Shown piece after piece: positions 45,094-52,258 of a DNA stretch of 64,000 nt (the first letter of the stretch is position 1; the number at the start of each line of letters is the position of its first letter). A program made the position numbers and the translations under genes. The notes below the pieces were generated by a model that saw only the letters and a program-made list of their open reading frames with translations, was not told the DNA's origin and did no database searches. The DNA comes from Nostoc sp. ATCC 53789. Its GTDB lineage: Bacteria; Cyanobacteriota; Cyanobacteriia; Cyanobacteriales; Nostocaceae. Location: assembly GCF_009873495.1 (NCBI RefSeq), contig NZ_CP046703.1:1860001-1924000 (forward strand), written 5' to 3'.

Positions 45094-45825
45094 ATGAAAG
45101 CCGATAGTAGACCAAACTATACAATTTTAGAAGTTCAAGAGCTTGATGTTAATTATGGCGGTATCCAAGCTCTAAAAAAGATTAATTTAATTATTCAAAA
45201 AGGCGAGGTAGTTACTCTAATTGGTGCTAATGGTGCTGGTAAAACTACTACACTCCGCGCCATATCTAAAGTAGTTAATTCTAAGAGTGGCGTAATTTTA
45301 TATAATGGACATAATATTACCCGCCGCCAAACTCACGAGGTTGTACAACTTGGTATTGCCCATTGTCCTGAAGGACGTAGAGTATTAGCGCGGCAAACAG
45401 TATTTGACAATTTACTTTTGGGTGCTTATATTCGCTCCAACCAAGCTGAGATAAAAGCAGATATTCAGCGCCAATTTGAGCTATTTCCCCGCTTGTCACA
45501 AAGACGCAATCAACTAGCAGGAACCCTCAGTGGTGGCGAACAACAAATGTTAGCGATCGCACGCGCTGTCATGAGTAAACCACAACTTTTACTGTTAGAC
45601 GAGCCTAGCTTAGGTTTAGCACCTGCGATCGTCCGGGAAATCTTCTCGATTATTGAAAATCTCCGTGCTACAGGCGTGACTATTTTGTTAGTTGAACAAA
45701 ACGCTAATCTGGCGCTGCAAATTGCCGATCGCGGTTATGTTTTAGAAGCTGGTTCTATTACTTTAACAGGCGCAGCATCAGAATTAATTAGTGATGAGCG
45801 AGTTAAAAAAGCTTATTTAGGGTAA
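45094..45825 (+). CDS. livF: branched-chain amino acid ABC transporter ATP-binding protein, LivF type
   Basis: A 243-residue ATPase: Walker A GANGAGKTT, HCPEGRRVLARQTVFDNLLL (the Liv-type PEGR phrase), signature TLSGGEQQMLAIARAV, Walker B LLLLDEPSLGLAP and switch LLVEQNANLALQIADRG. The E-Q-N in place of H is typical for LivF. It lies 2.0 kb beyond livG because of the two Rpn-type genes on the other strand and needs its own promoter or read-through of the inverted insert. Confidence 0.96.
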   Translation: MKADSRPNYTILEVQELDVNYGGIQALKKINLIIQKGEVVTLIGANGAGKTTTLRAISKVVNSKSGVILYNGHNITRRQTHEVVQLGIAHCPEGRRVLARQTVFDNLLLGAYIRSNQAEIKADIQRQFELFPRLSQRRNQLAGTLSGGEQQMLAIARAVMSKPQLLLLDEPSLGLAPAIVREIFSIIENLRATGVTILLVEQNANLALQIADRGYVLEAGSITLTGAASELISDERVKKAYLG

Positions 45826-45858
45826 TTAATTAAATGAAACTTTTGGAGATACAAAAAG

Positions 45859-46422
45859 ATGATAAAATCACTAACTAAAACCTTTACTTTAGAAGAATTT
45901 TTAAAGCTTCCAGAAACAAAGCCTAGCTCAGAATACATCAACGGTCAAATTATTCAAAAGCCAATGCCTCAAGGAAAACATAGTATTCTTCAGGGTGAAC
46001 TAGTCAGTAATATCAATTCTGTAACCAAACCTCAAAAAATTGCCCTTGCATTTCCAGAATTGCGATGTACTTTTGGCGGACGTTCAATTGTCCCTGATAT
46101 AGCTGTGTTTGCTTGGGAACGGATTTTATTAGACGAGCGTGGAGAAGTGGTAAATGTCTTTAAGACATCTCCAGACTGGACGATTGAGATTCTTTCACCC
46201 GATCAAAGCCAGACTAAAGTAACTGGAAATATTCTACATTGTTTAAAACATGGTAGTCGCTTCGGTTGGCTAATTGATCCAGATGAGCATTCTGTTTTAG
46301 TTTATCCACCAAAGCAGCAACCAGAACTTTTACAAGAAGAACAAGAAATATTACCAGTTCCAGATTTAGTGAACGGCTTTCAATTAACTGTAGGGCAATT
46401 ATTTGGATGGTTAAAGTTATAA
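45859..46422 (+). CDS. Uma2 family putative endonuclease
   Basis: The 187-residue product has SSEYINGQIIQKPMPQGKHS, FPELRCTFGGRSIVPDIAVF and TIEILSPDQSQTKVTGNILH, followed by SRFGWLIDPDEHSVLVYPPK. These match the other main subtype of Uma2/DUF820: Asp in VPDIAVF, Glu in IEILSPDQS and Lys in TKVT. It lies 33 nt after livF in the same direction, and a strong terminator follows at 46485, so it appears to close the livF transcript. Confidence 0.85.
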   Translation: MIKSLTKTFTLEEFLKLPETKPSSEYINGQIIQKPMPQGKHSILQGELVSNINSVTKPQKIALAFPELRCTFGGRSIVPDIAVFAWERILLDERGEVVNVFKTSPDWTIEILSPDQSQTKVTGNILHCLKHGSRFGWLIDPDEHSVLVYPPKQQPELLQEEQEILPVPDLVNGFQLTVGQLFGWLKL

Positions 46423-46484
46423 GCAATTGTAGAAATTCATATTTATCTTAATCTTATTGGATTTGTGAGAATTGCAACCCAGAG

Positions 46485-46520
46485 ATCCCCGACTTCTTTA
46501 AGAAGTCGGGGATTTTGTTT
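46485..46520 (+). terminator. Rho-independent terminator closing the liv region
   Basis: Perfect 12-bp stem ATCCCCGACTTC/GAAGTCGGGGAT with a 5-nt loop, then TTTTGTTT. The same GATCCCCGACTT stem is reused at 63893-63923, so it is also a dispersed repeat. Confidence 0.85.
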
Positions 46521-46716
46521 CTGCGCGTTTGATTCAGGATTGCTATACCAATTGTGATGAATAAAACTACACTAACGCCGCTTATAACTTTTCCAAATAA
46601 TTTATATTATTAATAATTATTACGATTTTTGTCTTATATTAATATTTGCAGCCCTCCTTGCAGATATCTATATATTTGTTTAGCGGCGAATTCTATTCAC
46701 CGGAATCATTAAACCC

Positions 46717-47364
46717 ATGAGTCAAATAGTCTGGATAGCAAGACACGCTAACCGCCTCGATTTCGTAAACCCCGATTGGTTTCTCACCGCCGAACGACGC
46801 TACGATCCACCTTTGTCTGATGATGGTATGGTACAGGCACAGCAGTTAGCTAGACGATTGAAAAAAGAAAATATTGGTCATATTTTTGCTTCCCCTTTCC
46901 TGCGAACCGTACAAACGGCAAACGCAGTTGCAGAATTGCTCAACTTGCCGATTAAATTGGAAACAGGTTTGAGTGAATGGCTAAATCCAGCTTGGATGAC
47001 AGAAGAACCCGAAAGACTTTCAGCTCCAGCATTAGCAAAATTATTCCCCAGAATTGACACCAGCTATACCTCGCGCATCGCCGCCAAATATCCTGAAACT
47101 CACGAAAAAGTACGAGAACGTTCTGGGCAAACTGCCAGATGTTTAGCTACTGAGTTCTTCCCAGAGGATATCCTGCTAGTGGCACACGGTGCATCTGTGT
47201 TGGGGGGAGCAATGGGGCTGGTGGGGGAAATTGCCAAAACAGAAGTCAAGGCTTCTTTATGTTCATTGGTAAAAGTAGTACGCGAAGATCCAGAATGGTT
47301 ATTAGAACTAACGGGAGATACTTCCCATTTAACCCACATAGAAGAAGTTATTCGATTTGCTTAA
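46717..47364 (+). CDS. histidine phosphatase family protein
   Basis: The 215-residue product begins with the catalytic loop IVWIARHANRLDFVN (RH, the phosphorylated His), followed by RYDPPLSDDGMVQAQQLARR and IFASPFLRTVQTANAVAEL, where the Ser-Pro and Arg complete the pocket; the second His is in ILLVAHGASVLGGAMGLVG. The usual RHG has become RHA. Substrate unknown. Monocistronic, 85 nt before glk. Confidence 0.9.
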   Translation: MSQIVWIARHANRLDFVNPDWFLTAERRYDPPLSDDGMVQAQQLARRLKKENIGHIFASPFLRTVQTANAVAELLNLPIKLETGLSEWLNPAWMTEEPERLSAPALAKLFPRIDTSYTSRIAAKYPETHEKVRERSGQTARCLATEFFPEDILLVAHGASVLGGAMGLVGEIAKTEVKASLCSLVKVVREDPEWLLELTGDTSHLTHIEEVIRFA

Positions 47365-47448
47365 ACCTCTGATAGAGATTTGTGTTCATAGGTTCTGCTA
47401 GGTTGGGTATATCCTACAAATAAAGTCATTAATCCGCAAATAAGTTCT

Positions 47449-48474
47449 ATGACATTGTTACTAGCAGGAGACATCGGCGGTACGAAAACTATTCTGCGAT
47501 TGGTTGAAACATCAGATTCACCAGCTTTACATACTATTTATCAGGAAAGTTATCACAGTGCTGATTTTCCCGATTTAGTACCCATAGTGCAGCAGTTTTT
47601 AATCAAAGCTAATACACCAATACCAGAAAAGGCTTGTTTTGCGATCGCAGGGCCTATTGTCAAAAATACTGCCAAACTTACCAATTTAGCCTGGTACCTA
47701 GATACCGAACGTTTAGAAGAAGAATTGGGTATCCCACATATTTCTTTAATTAACGACTTCGCCGCCGTTGGCTATGGCATTTCAGGTTTACAAAAACAAG
47801 ACTTGCACCCGTTGCAAGTTGGGAAACCTCAACCCGAAACCCCGATTGGAATTATTGGTGCTGGTACTGGTTTAGGGCAAGGATTTTTAATTAAGCAGGG
47901 AAACAACTATCAAGTTTTTCCTTCAGAAGGTGGACACGCTGACTTCGCGCCTCGGAACGAAATCGAGTTTCAACTGTTGAGATACCTGTTGGGTAAACAT
48001 GATATCCAGCGCGTTTCTGTGGAACGGGTGGTTTCTGGAATGGGAATTGTGGCGATTTATCAATTTTTGCGCGATCGCAAATTTGCCACCGAATCACCAG
48101 ATATCGCCCAAATCGTTAGAACTTGGGAACAAGAAGCCGGACAAGAAGAGAAAAGTGTCGATCCCGGTGCTGCTATTGGTGCAGCTGCACTAGAAAAACG
48201 CGATCGCCTTTCCGAACAAACCTTGCAATTATTTATAGAAGCTTATGGTGCAGAAGCCGGCAATCTCGCCCTTAAACTCCTACCTTATGGTGGCTTATAC
48301 ATTGCTGGTGGGATTGCTCCCAAAATTCTCCCCTTAATTCAAAATAGCGGTTTCTTGTTAAACTTCACCCAAAAAGGCAGAATGCGCCCCCTCCTCGAAG
48401 AAATACCTGTGTATATTATCCTCAACCCGCAAGTGGGGCTAATAGGTGCTGCTTTATGTGCTGCTAGGTTATAA
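47449..48474 (+). CDS. glk: glucokinase
   Basis: A 341-residue bacterial-type glucokinase. Phosphate-binding LLAGDIGGTKTILRLVE opens the protein. CFAIAGPIVKNTAKLTNLAW and LINDFAAVGYGI hold the substrate Asp; GIIGAGTGLGQGFLI and PSEGGHADFAPRN (Glu-Gly-Gly-His, glucose contact) follow, and KLLPYGGLYIAGGIAPK closes the ATP site. It phosphorylates glucose to glucose 6-phosphate. The next gene is 15 to 45 nt downstream and may be co-transcribed. Confidence 0.96.
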   Translation: MTLLLAGDIGGTKTILRLVETSDSPALHTIYQESYHSADFPDLVPIVQQFLIKANTPIPEKACFAIAGPIVKNTAKLTNLAWYLDTERLEEELGIPHISLINDFAAVGYGISGLQKQDLHPLQVGKPQPETPIGIIGAGTGLGQGFLIKQGNNYQVFPSEGGHADFAPRNEIEFQLLRYLLGKHDIQRVSVERVVSGMGIVAIYQFLRDRKFATESPDIAQIVRTWEQEAGQEEKSVDPGAAIGAAALEKRDRLSEQTLQLFIEAYGAEAGNLALKLLPYGGLYIAGGIAPKILPLIQNSGFLLNFTQKGRMRPLLEEIPVYIILNPQVGLIGAALCAARL

Positions 48475-48519
48475 CAGCTAGCATCATCAGTGAGATTAGC
48501 ATCTCAAAAGGTAAAACTT

Positions 48520-49122
48520 ATGACAGTTAAAAGTCTGTTGCCATTAATCGCCGCCACCTTTATCTGTGGTGGTTCTATTCTCGTGGAAGCGCGTCAACCT
48601 AAACCTCCGGTGGTTGTTGTCAAACCAGCCGTCCCTAAAATCGTGCAGCCACAATGGAAGGTATACACCGCTCCAGATGGTCGCTTTACTATTTTGATGC
48701 CGGGAAGACCCAACAGAAATACCGAATTCCAAAAAACTTATATGGGGGAAATTGCCTTAGAAATATTTGCCGCACAACCGCCAAAACAGGAAGTAGCATA
48801 CATAGTTGTTTACAACGATTTTCCTTATAGTTATGGTAAAATAACTGACCCACAAGCTGTACTGAATAATGCACGAGATATGGCTTTAAAGACTACGAAA
48901 AGCAATTTAATTAGTCAAAGAAATATTCGTAGTTATAATAATCATCCTGGCAAAGAAATTGAGTACATCAATTCTGGAGGAAAAATCACTAAAAGTAGAA
49001 TGTATGTTGCCGAAGGAAGGTTATATCAAGTAATGGCAATAACTACAAAAAAACAGCAGAAGACATTAGCTAAAACTATTACTGGGTATTTAAATTCCTT
49101 CAATTTAGTTTTGAAAAAGTGA
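48520..49122 (+). CDS. secreted PsbP/MOG1-like hypothetical protein
   Basis: From ATG 48520, with AAGG 9 nt upstream, the protein has a signal peptide (MTVKSLLPLIAATFICGGS) and a Pro/Val-rich linker (RQPKPPVVVVKPAVPK). The mature domain starts WKVYTAPDGRFTILMPGRPN, then YIVVYNDFPYSYG and KITKSRMYVAEGRLYQVMAI, ending in a KTITGYLNSFNLVLKK helix. This pattern, DGRFTILMPG...P plus a final FLDSF-like helix, recurs in cyanobacterial exported proteins with a PsbP-like fold. Function unknown. Confidence 0.7.
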   Translation: MTVKSLLPLIAATFICGGSILVEARQPKPPVVVVKPAVPKIVQPQWKVYTAPDGRFTILMPGRPNRNTEFQKTYMGEIALEIFAAQPPKQEVAYIVVYNDFPYSYGKITDPQAVLNNARDMALKTTKSNLISQRNIRSYNNHPGKEIEYINSGGKITKSRMYVAEGRLYQVMAITTKKQQKTLAKTITGYLNSFNLVLKK

Positions 49123-49614
49123 CTTGAAGAAGAATTCAGAAGCCAGAATTCCGAAGTCAGAATCAAGACGCGACGCTCGTTCCTCTCTACGAGACGCTGT
49201 GCGAACGCTAACGGTGCGCTATCAGTCGTGGGTCTGAATCCCCGACTGATTGAAGACTACGAGGTCTTAAACCCCTAGATTCAGACGCTCCAGGATGAGC
49301 TAACGCTGCGCTATCCACCAGCGATGCACTGAGTTTCGGCTACGCTCAACTACCGCCGGTCGTTGTGTCGCACAAAATACCCAACTGAATTCTGACTCCT
49401 GACTCCTGAATTCTGTTTCGATAAAAAATCTTGGATTTTCGCTAATAAAATTTTTCCATTGACTCCTAAATTCTGCTCTATTTTAATTATTTAATTTTTT
49501 AGCTCATTTTATACAATTTATACGCTACTCAACCGCTTACTCAAACATGATTTCTAACGCTAGGATGTCATGATAAAAATTGTTAGCAAAATTACACGCA
49601 ACCAAGTGAAATAA
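49123..49614. repeat. repeat-filled spacer
   Basis: 49130-49165 (GAATTCAGAAGCCAGAATTC) and 49386-49418 (GACTCCTGACTCCTGAATTC) form imperfect inverted ends of the family seen at 41138-41302. Inside lie TCTCTACGAGACGCTGTGCG, AACGCTAACGGTGCGCTATC and related palindromic repeat units. No gene seen. Confidence 0.6.
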
Positions 49615-49986
49615 ATGGCTGATATTATTGATCGTGCCGTTAACGCTGGTTCTTTTAGCACCCTAGTTGATGCAATCAAGGCTGCCAATCTCATAGATAC
49701 TCTCAAAGGGGTTGACTCGTTTATCGCCTCTGCATCTACAGATCAAGCATTCGCAAAGCTTCCAGCCGGTACTGTAGAGACATTGCTTGAAAATATTAAT
49801 AAGATCCAGGAACTCCTGACGTATCACGTCGTTTCCGGTAAGGTGATGCCCATAAAGCCGATTGAAGGTTCAAGTTTTAAAATTGACCCTTTCAATAGTT
49901 TCAATGCAGATTATAATTCACAGTTTCAAAATCCGATGCTGCTGATGATAACTGTGTCATCCACATCATTGTTGATTCCTCGATAA
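49615..49986 (+). pseudogene. decayed fasciclin-domain gene
   Basis: The frame opens as a normal cyanobacterial fasciclin protein ([50 protein letters not shown]). The usual VFAPTDEAF is corrupted to [10 protein letters not shown], the ADVVKL-type segment is shortened, and the C-terminus is out of frame. Reading from 49935 in another frame gives [17 protein letters not shown], the expected ADNGVIHVID end. So a +1/-1 change lies between about 49860 and 49935. Confidence 0.75.
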
Positions 49987-50007
49987 ATATATAGATAGAT
50001 AGCGAAT

Positions 50008-50125
50008 CAATACGGTTCAGTTAAGAGAAGAGACGCGATAAATCGCTGTCTCTACAAAGGAATGCCATTTATCGTGTCTTTGTGATCTATAACTTTCATC
50101 AAAAAACTTTATCCGAACCGTATTG
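50008..50125. repeat. MITE-like element, CAATACGGTTC ends
   Basis: Perfect 11-bp inverted ends CAATACGGTTC (50008-50018) and GAACCGTATTG (50115-50125), 118 bp. Interior has AGACGCGATAAATCGCTGTC TCT-type sequence and no frame. Related to 13943-14053. Confidence 0.75.
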
Positions 50126-50258
50126 GATGGCGAATAACATCTGTGAGGTAGAAACTATTTATAGTCATTACCTCATTACTATCTATATATATTTTAAGTA
50201 GCTCAAATTTTCTTAGATAATTAGACCTCTATCCTAAGCTCGACTTTATCCAAAATTA

Positions 50259-50423
50259 AGAGGTTGTTTGAAAAGTGGTTGACTGTGATTTTAGGCACTA
50301 ACTGATCCCCCCTAGCCTCCCTTAAAAAGGGGGAAACCGGAATCAAAGTCCCCCTTTTTAAGGGGGATTTAGGGGGATCTATAATGTTTTGTTACCGAGA
50401 AGAAAACTTTTCAAACATCCTCT
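50259..50423 (+). repeat. MITE-like element, AGAGGTTGTTTGAAAAGT ends, copy A
   Basis: Left end AGAGGTTGTTTGAAAAGTGG, right end ACTTTTCAAACATCCTCT, 165 bp. Interior has GATCCCCCCTAGCCTCCCTT and AAGTCCCCCTTTTTAAGGGG, a large dyad. Confidence 0.8.
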
Positions 50424-50582
50424 AAGAACTTGGCTTTCTTTATTCGGCAAAAACCCTGGCTTTTTGGCAAATACTTTTTCTATATCACTGATTATCGATC
50501 AAGTCCAAAAACTAAAACTAGCTTCCTACAAAGGTTTAATGGTCAGGTTTTGGGTTTCGTAAAAATGGATAAAGTCGAGCTA

Positions 50583-50746
50583 AGAGGATGTTTGAAAAGT
50601 CTTCTTGTCAGCATCAAATAGTTTTAGATCCCCCTAAATCCCCCTTGTAAAGGGGGACTTTGATTCCGATCCCCTCTTTTTTAAGGGGGGTTAGGGGGAT
50701 CAATAAGCACCTAAAATCGCAGCCAACCACTTTTCAAACAACCTCT
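50583..50746 (-). repeat. MITE-like element, AGAGGTTGTTTGAAAAGT ends, copy B
   Basis: Left end AGAGGATGTTTGAAAAGT, right end ACTTTTCAAACAACCTCT, 164 bp. It is copy A in reverse: the segments GATTTTAGG and GATCCCC lie next to the TTG-type end in both. Confidence 0.8.
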
Positions 50747-50997
50747 AAAAAGAGAGAGGCTTTGAATTACCTGTAAGGAAACATGGAGAGCTATATTTCA
50801 CTCTTTTAAAGTTGTTTCACTTAGGCAATACCACTTGGTTAAGAATATTAGTAGGTTGGTTTTTGTTCCTAAACTCAACCTAAATATTTTACTTTCTAGG
50901 TTTAACCAAGAAGTATTACAGTATTATTTATCTTCAAATTTGCCTGATAAATAAAAACAATATCAGCTAAATAAATCCAAAAATCAAGTGTTTGCAA

Positions 50998-51189
50998 ATG
51001 AATCATTTATTAACGAGACAAAATAATTTTATTACTGGCTCTAGCCAGAATAATATATCTACAGAAATAAGTCAATCTATGAAGGAAAAGTATACTTGTC
51101 TTTGCTGTTCAAATGCTTTACTACGTCACGTTAATTCAGGGGGAGCTTACTGGCGTTGTAGCTCCTGCTATCAAGCAATGCCAGTGTAG
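50998..51189 (+). CDS. small Cys-rich (zinc-ribbon-like) protein, 63 aa
   Basis: The product ends EKYTCLCCSNALLRHVNSGG, AYWRCSSCYQAMPV. The CxxC...CxxC arrangement, with LLRH and YW between, matches a group of short cyanobacterial proteins of unknown function and suits one bound zinc. The N-terminal half is polar and variable. ATG at 50998 was chosen over TTG 50992. It is 15 nt before the DUF1816 gene in the same direction. Confidence 0.65.
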   Translation: MNHLLTRQNNFITGSSQNNISTEISQSMKEKYTCLCCSNALLRHVNSGGAYWRCSSCYQAMPV

Positions 51190-51204
51190 AAAACAGAATC
51201 AATA

Positions 51205-51492
51205 ATGTCCTTAATCAAGTTAAATCAATCATTGGTATCTCTCATGAATTTATTTCAATCTAATCAATCAGAGTTTGCCTGGTGGGTAGAAATTAATACT
51301 GCTGTTCCACGCTGTACTTATTACTTTGGCCCTTTTGATAGTGAAAAAGAGGCACAACTTTATAGAAGCGGCTATGTTGAAGACTTATATCAGGAAGAAG
51401 CCAGAGACATCATTGCGCTAGTCAAGCAATGTCAGCCTGATGATTTGACGATTTTTCATGAGAAAGCAGAAGTCCAAATATCTAGTTTTTGA
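51205..51492 (+). CDS. DUF1816 protein
   Basis: The 95-residue product contains AWWVEINTAVPRCTYYFGPF, DSEKEAQLYRSGYVEDLYQE, EARDIIALVKQCQPDDLTIF, the signature of the cyanobacterial DUF1816 family. These proteins are small, cytoplasmic and of unknown role. An internal ATG at 51244 would give 82 residues. The 3' end overlaps the convergent DUF3775 gene by 37 nt. Confidence 0.85.
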   Translation: MSLIKLNQSLVSLMNLFQSNQSEFAWWVEINTAVPRCTYYFGPFDSEKEAQLYRSGYVEDLYQEEARDIIALVKQCQPDDLTIFHEKAEVQISSF

Positions 51493-51860
51493 AGCCCATC
51501 TCGCAGATATTTTGCTAAAAGGGGTTTTTCAATAATATAACTGGTTGCATAATTTTGAGGTATAAGCTCTACTACTTGCTTAAGCAAGTTTAGGAAGTCT
51601 TCTGCTTGTTCACTTAATGCAGTTCTACCAAGCCACATCAAAGCTATTACCTCTACTTTTTCTTCTTCGGAGAATTCATGAATATATTTTTGCAGGATAT
51701 TTATTGAACATCTCCCTGTAATATTTAAATCCTCTAAATAATAAGACAATTTATCTATAAATGTTTCTGGTTGGTTTGTTCTCCCATAACCCATTGTTCC
51801 ATAGATTAATTCAGCCATCTCAATAATTTTATATATTTTGTTAATTGACAATAAACTCAT
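51456..51860 (-). CDS. DUF3775-like protein
   Basis: From ATG at 51860 a 134-residue helical protein: MSLLSINKIYKIIEMAELIY, the middle EKVEVIALMWLGRTALSEQA, and the end EKPLLAKYLRDGLQKLDIW. ALMWLGR and PLLADYLxxGL are the DUF3775 signature. Its tail overlaps the DUF1816 gene on the opposite strand by 37 nt, an unusually long convergent overlap that may reflect mutual antisense control or a displaced stop. Confidence 0.7.
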   Translation of the reverse strand: MSLLSINKIYKIIEMAELIYGTMGYGRTNQPETFIDKLSYYLEDLNITGRCSINILQKYIHEFSEEEKVEVIALMWLGRTALSEQAEDFLNLLKQVVELIPQNYATSYIIEKPLLAKYLRDGLQKLDIWTSAFS

Positions 51861-51902
51861 ATTTTTTATTAGAATTGGAGTCAATAAGAAAAAATGTAAC
51901 AA

Positions 51903-52258
51903 TAGAAAAAAATTAGCAATTTATGTTGCCAAAACCTTATGGATACATAGAGAGATTGAGATGATATCTATATAGTGCAACTATGAACCATAATCAAGTA
52001 AGTAATTGCTAAATAACTCTTCAACTTCTACTTAAGCATTACAGATAAGTATTTGAATTCAGGTATTACCGAAAGCTTGAAATGTATAAGATAAGTGTAT
52101 AACGTTTGATTTCGACGCAAAACTTTAAAAAGCTGAGAGTATCTCTGGGGTTTTGTATAACTTTAAACGAATAGAATGGTAGTATCACACAAAATCTATA
52201 TAATTGCAGATATTAATAAAAGTTAAAGTCAATGATTTGAACATCAGAGTTTTTGTCT
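51903..52258. other. gene-free upstream region of the NACHT gene
   Basis: A/T-rich, with no frame and no strong hairpin. It holds the promoters of the DUF3775 and NACHT genes. TAGTGCAACTATGAACCATAATC has no recognised operator. Confidence 0.5.

Larger units (their letters stand above)
49987..50997. other. 1-kb gene-free, MITE-dense region
   Basis: Contains three MITE-like elements (50008-50125, 50259-50423, 50583-50746) and a larger inverted pair AGCTCGACTTTATCCA/GGATAAAGTCGAGCT at 50238-50253 and 50566-50580. No credible gene; the frame at 50430-50621 runs across repeats. Confidence 0.65.

Noticed and set aside
50430-50621. 63-codon frame between MITE copies A and B
   Set aside because: It ends in copy B and has no ribosome site or family match.
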